Shown in pieces: positions 37,785-46,593 of a stretch of DNA of 64,000 nt. The translations under genes were made by a program, and so were the position numbers. The DNA is taken from NCBI RefSeq assembly GCF_030816485.1, contig NZ_JAUSYC010000001.1, positions 1,240,001 to 1,304,000 of the forward strand, written 5' to 3'. The DNA is from Arthrobacter sp. B1I2 (GTDB taxonomy: Bacteria; Actinomycetota; Actinomycetes; Actinomycetales; Micrococcaceae). The stretch's first letter is position 1; the number at the start of each line of letters is the position of its first letter. Below the pieces are notes generated by a model. That model saw only the letters and a list, made by a program, of their open reading frames with translations. It searched no databases and was not told the DNA's origin.

Positions 37785-40022
37785 ATGAAAACTATCCTTC
37801 GGCCAGTTATTTCTGCCCTGACACTTTTAGTCATGCTCGTTTCGCTCGCGGTAGTGGGCAGCGTGGCCAACGCGGTTGGAGCGCTGACATTCGCACCGAC
37901 CGCCGACAGCTATGTTCAGGCCGACCGGCCAACGGAGAACTTCGGGACCAGCGTCCGATGGTCCACGGAAGGCCGGACAAGCATCGCGCGGAACAGTCTG
38001 CTGCGGTTCAACGTCCAGGTCCCGGCCGGGGAGCACATCGTCTCGGCAAAGCTGCGGGCATACTCGGAGGCGGCGGCAACATCGACTGAGTTCGTGGACG
38101 TCTACACCACGGGCGGCGCATGGACCGAAACGGGCGTTACCTGGAACAACGCACCGGCGCGCGGGACCTGGTTGGGCAAGGCCGGCGGGTTCTCCACGGG
38201 TGCCTGGGTGGAATGGGACGTCACCAAGGGCGTCACCGCCACCGGCGGTGTGCAGAACTTCAGGCTGGAATCAGGCGCGCAGAAATGGCTGGGCTTCAAA
38301 TCGAACCAGGCCTTGGATGCGGCGCTCCGCCCCAAGTTGGTGGTCACCACCGAGGCTGACGCGGTGGTGGTGAACCCGACCCCGACGCCAACGCCCACCC
38401 CTACCCCCACGCCCGCGCCTTCTGATCCGGGCGGTGTCCAGGCTGCTGCCACGCAGAACTGGGGTGCACCCGTCGCCGGGGACGAGTTCAACTACACCGG
38501 AGCCCCGGACGCAACCAAGTGGAGCGTGTACAACAGCGCAGGACACGCCGGCAAGGGCATCCGCAGCCCGCAGCAGGTAAAAGTGGACGGGTCCAAAATG
38601 GTCATGAACGGAACACCGGACGGGACCACCGCCGGCATGTCCGCGAAGTTCGCCCGCCAGAAGTACGGGCGGTGGGAGGTCCGCGCCGCCGGGTCGGGCG
38701 ACAATGAGTACCACATGGTTTCGATCCTGTGGCCGGACAGCGGGAACTGGCCTTGTGACGGCGAAGTGGATTATGCGGAAACATCGGGCGACTGGAACGT
38801 CATCAAGTTCTTCCAGCACTTCTCCTGCAGCAACTCCCAGACCAGTGCCAGCAAGACGCTGGACGTTTCCCAGTTCCACAACTACGCAGTGGACTGGTCC
38901 CCCGCCGGGATGGTCGGTTACGTGGATGGCGTGAAGTGGTTCGAGGACAACGACCCGAGCCACCAGCCGCCAGGCAGCATGCACCAGACGCTGCAGCTGG
39001 ATTGGTTCCCGGATTCCACTGCTGATGGTGCCGGTGAAATGCGCGTGGACTGGGTACGTGTTTACCCGGCAGCAGGGGCGACGAGCCCCAGCCCGACGCC
39101 TACCCCCACCTCGAGCCCGACCCCGACGCCTACCACTCCGCCGTCGGGTGATTCTTTCGAGTTCGCCGCCGTTGGCGACATGAACCCTTCAGGTAATACG
39201 TCGACGAGCTCGGCCTCCGGTAAGAACGCTGCCAGCATCATCGGGGGCCTCAACGATGGTTCGTTGGATAATTTCCTCGCCATCGGCGATTTCCAATACG
39301 ACAAGGGGACCTGCTCGACGCTCGGGGCGTGGAACACGCTGTGGGGCGGGTTGAAGGCCAAGACGTACTGGACCACGGGCCCGAACCACGATCTGGAGCC
39401 GGGTGTGAATGATGACGTGGACCGGTTCATGGACGGCCAATGCGTGAACTCCACCAAGTCCGCTACCAGCACTACTCTGGGCCGGTTCCAGGATGCGATG
39501 GAGTGGTACTCGTTCGACAAGGGCAACTGGCATATTCTGGTGGCGCCCACGGCAACGTGGCGGTACAACGCGTCCCGCGCGCAGGCTATGACCGCGGAAA
39601 TGGACGCCGACTTGAAGGCGGCAAAGACGGCGGGGAAGCATCTGGCCGCCGTCTACCATGACCCGTATTTCACGTCCACCACGTCCAGCCACACGCGCTT
39701 CACCCAGGCCAAGCCTTGGATCGACATGTTCTGGAACAACCGGGTGAAAGTGTTGCTGTCCGGCTCCCAGCACAACTATGAGCGGACCTGCCCGGTGAAC
39801 AACGCGGACCAGTGCGTACCGGACGGCATGCAGCAGTTCCAGGTGTCCACCGGCGGTATCGGCCTCCGCTCCTTCACCAGCGATCCGGCCTACATCCAGC
39901 GGAAGTTCAGCGACACCTGGGGCCACCTGAGGATGAGTTTGAAAGCGGACGGCTCCTACACCTGGGAGTTCCGTCCGGTCCACGGAGGTATGCAAACGGA
40001 TAGTGGGTCCCGGACACCATGA
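37785..40022 (+). CDS. Secreted DNRLRE-GH16-metallophosphoesterase protein
   Basis: 745 aa, three modules. A signal peptide (about 1-33) is followed by a DNRLRE/CBM96-like beta-sandwich (about 33-190; TADSYVQADRP, LLRFNV, GVTWNNAPA) and a Pro-Thr linker. A GH16 glycanase (about 220-430) has the active-site motif EVDYAE with E327, D329 and E332. After a second Pro-Thr linker comes a calcineurin-like metallophosphoesterase (about 459-735; AAVGDMN, AIGDFQ, GPNHD, VYHDPYF, SGSQHNYER). In the last motif the first His of the usual GHxH is Ser661, so the phosphatase may be altered. Likely role: hydrolysis of beta-glucan-type or other polysaccharide outside the cell. The ATG at 37785 is chosen because the signal peptide begins there. 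Confidence 0.85.
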   Translation: MKTILRPVISALTLLVMLVSLAVVGSVANAVGALTFAPTADSYVQADRPTENFGTSVRWSTEGRTSIARNSLLRFNVQVPAGEHIVSAKLRAYSEAAATSTEFVDVYTTGGAWTETGVTWNNAPARGTWLGKAGGFSTGAWVEWDVTKGVTATGGVQNFRLESGAQKWLGFKSNQALDAALRPKLVVTTEADAVVVNPTPTPTPTPTPTPAPSDPGGVQAAATQNWGAPVAGDEFNYTGAPDATKWSVYNSAGHAGKGIRSPQQVKVDGSKMVMNGTPDGTTAGMSAKFARQKYGRWEVRAAGSGDNEYHMVSILWPDSGNWPCDGEVDYAETSGDWNVIKFFQHFSCSNSQTSASKTLDVSQFHNYAVDWSPAGMVGYVDGVKWFEDNDPSHQPPGSMHQTLQLDWFPDSTADGAGEMRVDWVRVYPAAGATSPSPTPTPTSSPTPTPTTPPSGDSFEFAAVGDMNPSGNTSTSSASGKNAASIIGGLNDGSLDNFLAIGDFQYDKGTCSTLGAWNTLWGGLKAKTYWTTGPNHDLEPGVNDDVDRFMDGQCVNSTKSATSTTLGRFQDAMEWYSFDKGNWHILVAPTATWRYNASRAQAMTAEMDADLKAAKTAGKHLAAVYHDPYFTSTTSSHTRFTQAKPWIDMFWNNRVKVLLSGSQHNYERTCPVNNADQCVPDGMQQFQVSTGGIGLRSFTSDPAYIQRKFSDTWGHLRMSLKADGSYTWEFRPVHGGMQTDSGSRTP

Positions 40023-40080
40023 TTGGAGGCGGTCCCGATGGCAGGGCGACGGGTTCGGGGCAATCCGCCGCCGGCTCCCC

Positions 40081-40386
40081 TTAGCTGGTTTGCGCGGGCG
40101 GGGTGTCCAGCAGGTTTTCAAACCCAGGCGCCACCCGGCCGGCATGGAACTCCAGCACCTCAAAGTCGGCGACCCCGTTGGTATAGAACGGGTCCTGCGC
40201 CAGGCTCGCGTCCAGGGTCTCCCGTTCGGCCTGCGAGAGCAGCAGCCCTCCGGTGCGGGGAATCTTCCGCCCGGCGGCAATGAACACGCCGTCGTCGAAC
40301 GCCTTCTGCAGCCAGGCGATGTGGGCGTCGTTGTGGAAGTCGACGATCTCCTGGGGTACGCGGTAGGTGAGCGAGACAACATACAT
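40081..40386 (-). CDS. YciI-family protein
   Basis: 101 aa, a complete YciI-like ferredoxin-fold protein (MYVVSLTYRVP; HIAWLQKAFDDGVFIAAGR; the DPF segment). Some members act as dehalogenase-like or muconolactone-isomerase-like enzymes; the substrate here is unknown. It is divergent from a MarR regulator across a 60-base gap with an inverted repeat, so the regulator probably controls it. Confidence 0.88.
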   Translation of the reverse strand: MYVVSLTYRVPQEIVDFHNDAHIAWLQKAFDDGVFIAAGRKIPRTGGLLLSQAERETLDASLAQDPFYTNGVADFEVLEFHAGRVAPGFENLLDTPPAQTS

Positions 40387-40415
40387 GGGGCAAGCCTACC
40401 GGTGCCGCACCAAGC

Positions 40416-40435
40416 TACTTGAAAGATCAATCGTA
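40416..40435. promoter_or_regulatory. Probable MarR operator between yciI and marR
   Basis: TTGAAAGATCAA (40419-40430) is a perfect 4-4-4 inverted repeat, extended imperfectly to TAC...GTA on the flanks. It lies between divergent YciI and MarR-family genes, close to both starts. Binding is inferred from position and symmetry. Confidence 0.5.
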
Positions 40436-40446
40436 GAATGGGGACC

Positions 40447-40932
40447 ATGACCGAACCCCGCTGGCTTTCCGCTGACGAACGCCGCGCCTGGCTGGCGCTG
40501 GTGAGCATCAATACGCTGCTGCCTGCGGCACTCGATACCAGGCTGCACACCGCCGGGAAGCTGTCCCTCTTCGACTACACGGTCCTGGCCATGCTGTCCG
40601 AAGCCGAGGACCGGTTCCTGCCCATGAGCGAGCTCGCCGCCCGCAGCAGCGCCTCACTCTCCCGCCTGTCCCATGTGGTGACCAAACTGCAGAAGCGCGG
40701 CTGGGTGGAGCGGCGTCCACACCCGCACGATGCTAGGGTGACCACCGCGCACCTCACCGAGGAAGGCATGGCCACCATCGTGGGGCTGGCCCCGGCCCAT
40801 GTCGAGGACGTCCGCGACCTGTTCCTCGATGCCCTGACGGAAGAGGATGTGCTGGATCTGGCGCGGATCGGCGAAAAAGTGGTGGGCCGGCTGGACAAGG
40901 ACCACTGGATCCTGCGCGAAACCCAGGGCTGA
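40447..40932 (+). CDS. MarR-family transcriptional regulator
   Basis: 161 aa. Winged-helix MarR fold with SLFDYTVLAMLSEAEDR, MSELAARSSASLSRLSHVVTKLQKRGWVERR and the wing HPHDARVTTAHLTEEG. I place the start at the ATG at 40447, three codons inside the longest frame, because GGGG lies in front; 40438 is the alternative. It probably represses itself and the divergent yciI gene. Confidence 0.88.
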   Translation: MTEPRWLSADERRAWLALVSINTLLPAALDTRLHTAGKLSLFDYTVLAMLSEAEDRFLPMSELAARSSASLSRLSHVVTKLQKRGWVERRPHPHDARVTTAHLTEEGMATIVGLAPAHVEDVRDLFLDALTEEDVLDLARIGEKVVGRLDKDHWILRETQG

Positions 40933-40987
40933 CCCCAGGAACACCAATTTCGTATCTTTCAGATCCGCGCAATAGAAAGCTTTCCCC

Positions 40988-42250
40988 ATGAACGCCAACC
41001 GGCATGAAACTATCAGGTTGTTTTCTAAAGGCGGGACTGTTTTGGGCGCCTTTGCTGCTGTCCACCTGCTTTTTCTCCTGCTTTTGATCCCTCGGATTGT
41101 TCGTGGCGGCGTGTACGGCGACGTCGACCTGTACCGCCAGTGGGCTTTCGCAGGACTCAATGAGGGCGTATGGCAAGGCGTTGATGTGCCGTGGGTCTAT
41201 CCCATAGGCGCAATCTTCCCAATGGTGGCGGCCAGCATCTTTGGCAGTCATCTCTATATGCTGGGCTGGTTTCTCCTGTGTGCCGTGCTGAATCTTGGCG
41301 CACTTCTGGCATTGAAGAACAGCCGCACGCTGCGGTTTGGTTGGCAGGCAGCATATGCGTGGGTTTTGCTCATCGCAATCCTGGGCCCACTCGTCTTCTC
41401 CAGAGTTGACGGGATTTCTGCGCCCATCGTTGTCATAGGACTCGTTCTGGCTGCCGGGCGCCCCGCCATTGCCTCCGCTCTGTTGTCACTGGCCACATGG
41501 ATCAAGGTCTGGCCGGCCGCAGTAATCCTTGCCCTGCTGCTCGCCACAAAAGCAAAACTTCGGGTCTTCCTGGCCGGGGCCGCCGTTTCCGCGTTCATGG
41601 TTGCAGGTGTGGTGGCCGGCGGCGGCGCAGGCAATCTGCTCGGCTTTATCAGGGCTCAGGGCGAGCGCGGAATGCAGCTCGAGGCACCCTTCACCACCCC
41701 GGGGTTGTGGCAGGCTGTCTTGGGCGCGGGTACGGTGGTGCACCCAAACTCCGAAATCGTGACCATGGAAATCCGAGGATCTCTGGCAGATTTTGTGGGC
41801 GCGCTCATGAATCCCCTTTTGTGTGTAAGCCTCGCCCTTATCAGCTTTTTGATTATGGCCGGAGTCAGGCGGGGCGCGGACCGACGCGAACTTACGATGG
41901 TGGGCGCCTTGGCACTTGTTTCGGCAATGATTGTCTTCAATAAGGTGGGGTCGCCCCAATTCATGATTTGGCTTGTGGCAGTGATCTGCGTAGGGGTTGC
42001 AGTCTATGGGCCGGGCTGGAACGTGCCATTGGCGGCTGTGGTTTCCATCGCGATCCTGACCACGCTCGTTTACCCGATTCTGTATGTGCAGCTTTTCGCC
42101 GGTCTCAACCCTGGGGTGGCGCTGTTGCTGACTGTACGCAACGCATTGGTGGTGCTGCTGCTCGGCTGGGCTCTGGTCAAACTGTCCCGTCTCGCCCGGG
42201 CGGACACCAAGACAAGCACTGGCACCGCAAGCTTTGCCGCAGTCCGGTAG
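40988..42250 (+). CDS. GT87-like polyprenol-phosphate-mannose mannosyltransferase
   Basis: 420 aa integral membrane protein with about ten hydrophobic segments. The early GGVYGDVDLYRQWAFAGLNEG stretch resembles the acidic active-site loop of GT-C transferases, and the overall layout fits the GT87 (DUF2029) group that includes PimE. It would transfer mannose from a lipid carrier on the outside of the membrane. The codon use is more A/T-rich than that of its neighbours. The specific acceptor is unknown. Confidence 0.65.
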   Translation: MNANRHETIRLFSKGGTVLGAFAAVHLLFLLLLIPRIVRGGVYGDVDLYRQWAFAGLNEGVWQGVDVPWVYPIGAIFPMVAASIFGSHLYMLGWFLLCAVLNLGALLALKNSRTLRFGWQAAYAWVLLIAILGPLVFSRVDGISAPIVVIGLVLAAGRPAIASALLSLATWIKVWPAAVILALLLATKAKLRVFLAGAAVSAFMVAGVVAGGGAGNLLGFIRAQGERGMQLEAPFTTPGLWQAVLGAGTVVHPNSEIVTMEIRGSLADFVGALMNPLLCVSLALISFLIMAGVRRGADRRELTMVGALALVSAMIVFNKVGSPQFMIWLVAVICVGVAVYGPGWNVPLAAVVSIAILTTLVYPILYVQLFAGLNPGVALLLTVRNALVVLLLGWALVKLSRLARADTKTSTGTASFAAVR

Positions 42251-42297
42251 ACCCTGGCCGATTGGTTGCTTCCGGTAACGGATGGCAAACTAGCCGC

Positions 42298-43059
42298 ATG
42301 GATTTCACTTCCCGGTTTGTGGCACTCGGCGACTCTTTCACCGAAGGCGTTGGTGACGACGACCCCACGCGCCCCAACGGCGTCCGCGGCTGGGCGGACC
42401 GCGTGGCCGAGCAGCTCTGCGGCGCTGACCCGGACTTCGGCTACGCCAACCTGGCCATCCGCGGCAGGAAGCTCCGCCAGATCCTGGCTGAGCAGGTGGA
42501 CGCCGCCGTCGAACTTAATCCCACTTTGGTGAGCATCTACGCCGGTGCCAATGACATCCTTCGCCCGCGTGTGGACATCGACGACCTGCTCGTGGAGTAC
42601 AACGACGCCGTCGGGAAACTGGCTGCCACCGGTGCCACGGTGGTGATGTTCACCGGTTTCGACGCCCGGGGCTCCAAGGTTTTTGGCACCATGCGCGGCC
42701 GCACCGCCATCTACAACGAGCTGGTCCGCGGGATCGCGGGGGACCACGGCGCCCTGCTGGTGGATTACTGGCGCTTCAGCGAATACTACGACTGGGGCAT
42801 GTGGGGCCACGACCGGATGCATATGTCCGCCGCCGGCCACGCCAATATGGCCAAGCGGGTGCTGGAGGTCCTCAAGTACGATCACTCCATCGACATCCCG
42901 CCCATGACGCCGGTCCCCGAACTCAGCCGTGCCGACGCCCTCCGCGCCAACGCCCAGTGGTTCCGCGAGTATGCCGCCCCGTGGGTGGCCCGCCGCGTCA
43001 CCGGCAAATCGTCCGGGGACAATCTGCAGCCCAAGTATCCCCGGCTCACACGCCTGTAG
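42298..43059 (+). CDS. SGNH/GDSL hydrolase
   Basis: 253 aa. SGNH blocks are clear: block I FVALGDSFTEG (nucleophile Ser), block II NLAIRG, block III YAGANDI and block V DRMHMSAAGH (catalytic Asp and His). No signal peptide, so it is probably an intracellular esterase or lipase-like enzyme. It follows the GT87-like gene by 47 bases on the same strand and may be cotranscribed. Confidence 0.9.
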   Translation: MDFTSRFVALGDSFTEGVGDDDPTRPNGVRGWADRVAEQLCGADPDFGYANLAIRGRKLRQILAEQVDAAVELNPTLVSIYAGANDILRPRVDIDDLLVEYNDAVGKLAATGATVVMFTGFDARGSKVFGTMRGRTAIYNELVRGIAGDHGALLVDYWRFSEYYDWGMWGHDRMHMSAAGHANMAKRVLEVLKYDHSIDIPPMTPVPELSRADALRANAQWFREYAAPWVARRVTGKSSGDNLQPKYPRLTRL

Positions 43060-43077
43060 TCGCCCGCCGGCACCGGC

Positions 43078-43902
43078 TCAGGCGGGCTGGAAGGCCGGAG
43101 TCGCCAGCATGGAACCGTCTGCCCTGATGGCCAGGACGGCAGCATCCCAGTTGTCGGCAGCGCGGTCCAGCATGGGCGTTCCGCCGGCAACAATCGCCGT
43201 GGCCAGGACATCAGCCGTGACAATGTCCGCGGCAGCCACGGTGACCTGGACAAATTCGCTGCCGCTTCCCACCCGCCAGATGTGCTCGCCGCGTTCGGCC
43301 GAGCCTGAGGTGGCGATCGCCGTGTGCCGGCTGTTGCCGCCCAGCGCATATCCGGTGATCAGGGTGCGGCGGTCCGCAGGATCCACGATGCCGGCCTTCC
43401 ACGGCTCCGCAGTGCCGGGGCACGGGGAGCCGCTGACCAGGACGTCGCCCCCGGCGTTGAGGCACCAGTCGTGCCGCCCCAGGGCAAGGAGCGAGGTTCC
43501 GGCCTCACGGATCGCGTGACCCTTGATGATCCCGGAAAGGTCCAGCACGCCGTCGGGCCGTTCGGGGGTGAAGGCGCCCTCCGTGCGCAGCCGCCATTCA
43601 TGCGCCTCGGCATAGCGCTCGCGCATCGGCGGCGAGGCGCCCGGCAGGGCCAGTTCGCCGCGGGCCAGCCTTCCCGCTTCCGAGTCCCGGCGGTAAAGGC
43701 TGAATTTTTCGTCCAGGTCCCGGAAAAGGCGTTCGACGACGGCGGTGGCGGCAACGAGCTCATCGAACCCTGGCTGCCCTTCCGCAGGGGAGCCGACGGG
43801 CAGCGTCAGTCCGATCACAGTGCCCATGCACTCAAAGGTGCGGGCCTTCAGAATGGAGCTGCCGGTTGCCACCGGCCGGGTGCTAGAGGTTGGCTGCATC
43901 AA
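43078..43902 (-). CDS. apbE: FAD:protein FMN transferase
   Basis: 274 aa ApbE-family protein. Family landmarks are FECMGTVIGLTLP, then GVLDLSGIIKGHAIREA, the WCLNAGGDV loop and ATSGSAERG. It transfers FMN from FAD to a Thr or Ser in target proteins. The target is probably the FMN-binding protein encoded immediately upstream; the two genes overlap by 20 bases. It is shorter than most ApbE proteins and has no lipoprotein signal, so it may be cytoplasmic or lack a recognised anchor. Confidence 0.9.
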   Translation of the reverse strand: MMQPTSSTRPVATGSSILKARTFECMGTVIGLTLPVGSPAEGQPGFDELVAATAVVERLFRDLDEKFSLYRRDSEAGRLARGELALPGASPPMRERYAEAHEWRLRTEGAFTPERPDGVLDLSGIIKGHAIREAGTSLLALGRHDWCLNAGGDVLVSGSPCPGTAEPWKAGIVDPADRRTLITGYALGGNSRHTAIATSGSAERGEHIWRVGSGSEFVQVTVAAADIVTADVLATAIVAGGTPMLDRAADNWDAAVLAIRADGSMLATPAFQPA

Positions 43903-44401
43903 TGGCTGCCTGGAGCGAGGTCAGGTAGGCGTCGCTGGTAATGGTGGCGCCGCTGACGGTTTGGACATCCGCCGACTGCGCCGCGAGGACCTTGCTGCGG
44001 AGCAGGGGCGCCGCGCGGTTGCTGATCCGGATCGACTTGCCGTCGGTGTTGGTCAACTGGAGGGCCGTAACATCCGTGATCTTTCCGTTGGCCACCGTGA
44101 TCTGGACCTGCACGGGACCGAACCGGGTCTGCACGGTGGTTCCCTTATAGGTGCCGGAGGCAGAGGAACCCGAAGAGCTGGTTGAGCCGGAAGAACTCGA
44201 GGAACCCGAAGAACTCGAGGTGCCGGAGGACCCGGTGGAACCGGTCCCGGACGAGCCCGTACCCGTCGAGCCCGTGGTGCCTGTCGCCGTCGTACTTGCT
44301 GCGAGGGTGCTGATGCCGCCTGCCTGCGTGCCTGCCTGCCAGCCCGCCAGGAGGATCCCGGCGGAGGCCAAGGACGCTGCGATTGCTCCGCGTATTTTCA
44401 C
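43883..44401 (-). CDS. Secreted FMN-binding protein (ApbE substrate)
   Basis: 172 aa, GTG start overlapping the upstream reductase stop (GTGA). The N-terminus is an export signal. Residues about 35-85 are a low-complexity Ser/Gly/Thr linker and the remainder is an FMN-binding domain ending in SGATITS, the sequence in which ApbE attaches FMN through phosphothreonine (probably Thr153). It is expected to sit outside the membrane and take electrons from the membrane reductase encoded by the preceding gene. Confidence 0.88.
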   Translation of the reverse strand: MKIRGAIAASLASAGILLAGWQAGTQAGGISTLAASTTATGTTGSTGTGSSGTGSTGSSGTSSSSGSSSSSGSTSSSGSSASGTYKGTTVQTRFGPVQVQITVANGKITDVTALQLTNTDGKSIRISNRAAPLLRSKVLAAQSADVQTVSGATITSDAYLTSLQAAIDAANL

Positions 44402-45870
44402 CAGTCAAACCTTTCGTGATGGATCTGTTCCTCGCGGACGCCGGTCTTCCCGGCATCCGCTAGGACGTTGGCCGCCCACGCCGCCGGACCGCAGACGTAC
44501 ACGTCCGCATCCGCGATGTCCGGCACGTAGGAGGTGAGGCTGTAACCGTTCCGCACGGCGTCCTCCGGAAGCCAGCTGGACTGGCCATGGGCCCGCGGCC
44601 CGGTCAGGTGGAAGAGCCGGGCCCCACGTGCCTGGCAGAGAGCGAGGATTTCGCTGCTGAGGTACAGCTCCTGGTCTGTGTGGCCGCGGAGCAGGACCGT
44701 TGCCTCGCCGGGAGCGAACGGCGTGGTCTCCAGCAGTGCGCGGAGGGGAGTGATGCCGATGCCCGCACCGATCATCACCACTTTGTTCCTGGTCCGGGCG
44801 GCGGTGCTCAGCAGCCCGTATGGACCTTCCAGCGCCACCTTGGTGCCTTTCCGCAGCCGGAGGAGCTGGGCCGAACCGTTGCCAAGGTTCCTTACGGTGA
44901 CCCGCAACGTCCCCTGGCCCTCCGGGCCATTGAAGACAGGCTCGGCGGACAGGCTGAACGGGTGGGGGTGCCACCACATTCCCGGCGCCAGGAAGCGCCA
45001 GATGAAGAAGCGTCCGCCCGTTCCCGCCAACTGGTTGAGCTTCCGGCCCCTCATGACGATGTTCACTACGCCCGGCGCCACGGCATCCACCCTGGCCACG
45101 GTCAACTGGTGCCGTGCCGTGGCCAGCACCGGCTCCAGGACGCGGAAGTACACCAGGGCCGTGCCGGTGTAGATGCAGATGGCAAGCCAGTACCAGCGCT
45201 GCCAGCTGCCGGCCGCGAAGAGGCCGCCCACGCTGAACTGGTGGGGCAGCGACGTTGCCACGGCGGCATATGTCAGGAGATGGACCACGTACCAGAACTC
45301 ATAGGGGAAACGCCGGCGGACAGCCACCAGGGATGTCACGACGACGGCGATGAACAGCGCGATGGAGACGAACGCCAGCCACATGTCGGGCACCTGGACC
45401 CAGAGGTTGATGGACTCGCTGATGGGGTCCAATCCTTCTGCCATGCCGTACCCAATGGCGATCAGGACGCCGTGGGCCAGAAGCAGGTAAAGGGAGGACT
45501 TGCCCAGCTTGCCGTGGAACTCCAGGGCGCGGTCATGGCCAATGGTGCGGTCAATAAAAGGGATCCTTGCGGCCAGGAGCAGCATGAGCAGGACCAGGTC
45601 CATGCCCGCCAGCCCGGCCACGATGCCACCTGCGGTAAAGAGTGAGGCGGGCGACCCGACGTTGGTGGCCCCGCCGTCGGCCAGCCACAAGGAAATTGCG
45701 GCGGCAACGGAGGCCCAGGCAATGACCGTCAGGAGGTCGGTCCGCAGCATGCGCTGCCGGTACTGGCGGGCGAACCAGCCGCGGGCGGGTCTCTGTGTTG
45801 ATGGTGATGAAAGCTCCGGGCGGCCGGAGCTGCTTGCGGCCGGTGCTGCCGGCAGGAGCTGCGTCTTCAT
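44398..45870 (-). CDS. Ferric-reductase-like membrane flavohemoprotein
   Basis: 490 aa. About six membrane segments (residues 50-250) form a ferric-reductase-like heme domain, with candidate heme ligands in FHGKLGKSSLYLLLAHGV and WYVVHLLTYAAV plus SLPHQF. The C-terminal half is an FAD/NAD(P)-binding FNR module (HPFSLSAEP, GPYGLL, MIGAGIGITPLRALL, VYVCGP). It moves electrons from cytoplasmic NAD(P)H across the membrane. The ATG at 45870 places the first membrane segment sensibly. First gene of the reductase/FMN-binding/apbE operon. Confidence 0.88.
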   Translation of the reverse strand: MKTQLLPAAPAASSSGRPELSSPSTQRPARGWFARQYRQRMLRTDLLTVIAWASVAAAISLWLADGGATNVGSPASLFTAGGIVAGLAGMDLVLLMLLLAARIPFIDRTIGHDRALEFHGKLGKSSLYLLLAHGVLIAIGYGMAEGLDPISESINLWVQVPDMWLAFVSIALFIAVVVTSLVAVRRRFPYEFWYVVHLLTYAAVATSLPHQFSVGGLFAAGSWQRWYWLAICIYTGTALVYFRVLEPVLATARHQLTVARVDAVAPGVVNIVMRGRKLNQLAGTGGRFFIWRFLAPGMWWHPHPFSLSAEPVFNGPEGQGTLRVTVRNLGNGSAQLLRLRKGTKVALEGPYGLLSTAARTRNKVVMIGAGIGITPLRALLETTPFAPGEATVLLRGHTDQELYLSSEILALCQARGARLFHLTGPRAHGQSSWLPEDAVRNGYSLTSYVPDIADADVYVCGPAAWAANVLADAGKTGVREEQIHHERFDW

Positions 45871-46187
45871 GCATCCAAGATGCGCTTCCAAGCTATGACC
45901 CGGCTGTGAATAGGGCCAATCTGCAGCTGTGACCTTTCCCCGGCCCTTATACACCCGTTCGCGCCGGATTGGTCTTTAATTGCGCCACCTCGTAGACTTG
46001 GTAGGCGCTAAGTGCGCGGAGCGTGCGCAATTGCTCCGGTTGCCCGGTAGTTTCTCCAGGGCGGCCGGTAGTTAGGGGCTCAAGTTGCGTGACTAACCGT
46101 TGCCCTTCTTCACTTTTGGGTCGCCCTTAGCAGCATGATCCAGCAGCAGATATGCGGATCATTACTTTCAATTCTTGAGGAGAAGTC
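45871..46187 (+). promoter_or_regulatory. Upstream region of the rpmB operon with possible long leader
   Basis: A plausible promoter is TTGGTC (45969-45974), 18 bases, TAGACT (45993-45998), which would give a leader of about 180 bases before rpmB. Within the leader GGAGC and GCTCC arms near 46017-46037 could form a stem. A GAGGAGAAG ribosome site precedes rpmB. I found no convincing Zur-type palindrome. Both the promoter and the leader are inference. Confidence 0.35.
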
Positions 46188-46424
46188 ATGGCAGCACACT
46201 GCCAAGTGACCGGGGCCGAGCCGGGCTTTGGGCACAGCATTTCGCACTCGCACCGCCGCAACAAGCGTCGGTTCGATCCGAACATTCAGAAGAAGCGCTA
46301 CTGGGTTCCGTCCCTGCGCCGTAACGTCACGCTGCAGGTTTCTGCACGTGGCATCAAGACCATCGACGTACGCGGCATCGACGTAGTCGTCGCCCAGATC
46401 CTGGCTCGTGGGGTGAAGCTCTAG
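46188..46424 (+). CDS. rpmB: 50S ribosomal protein L28
   Basis: 78 aa, a complete L28 ([46 protein letters not shown]). Only one Cys is present, so it is the form without a zinc ribbon. A GAGGAGAAG site precedes the ATG. The stop overlaps the GTG of rpmG by one base, and rpsN follows: a compact three-gene ribosomal operon. Confidence 0.95.
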   Translation: MAAHCQVTGAEPGFGHSISHSHRRNKRRFDPNIQKKRYWVPSLRRNVTLQVSARGIKTIDVRGIDVVVAQILARGVKL

Positions 46425-46591
46425 TGGCTAAGGACAAGGACGTACGTCCGATCATCAAGCTCAAGTCGACCGCGGGCACGGGTTACACCTACGTAACCCG
46501 CAAGAACCGTCGTAACGATCCGGACCGCATGGTCCTGAAGAAGTACGACCCCAAGATCCGCCAGCACGTCGAATTCCGAGAGGAGCGCTAA
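46424..46591 (+). CDS. rpmG: 50S ribosomal protein L33
   Basis: 55 aa, read directly from the [21 protein letters not shown] at the start, [13 protein letters not shown] in the middle, ending in HVEFREER. It contains no cysteine, so it is the zinc-independent L33 type. The GTG start shares one base with the rpmB stop. rpsN begins two bases after its stop. Confidence 0.95.
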   Translation: MAKDKDVRPIIKLKSTAGTGYTYVTRKNRRNDPDRMVLKKYDPKIRQHVEFREER

Positions 46592-46593
46592 AC

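Noticed and set aside
45955..46187. Zur box upstream of rpmB
   Set aside because: I found no palindrome like the A/T-rich Zur sites known for zinc-free ribosomal paralogues in actinobacteria.
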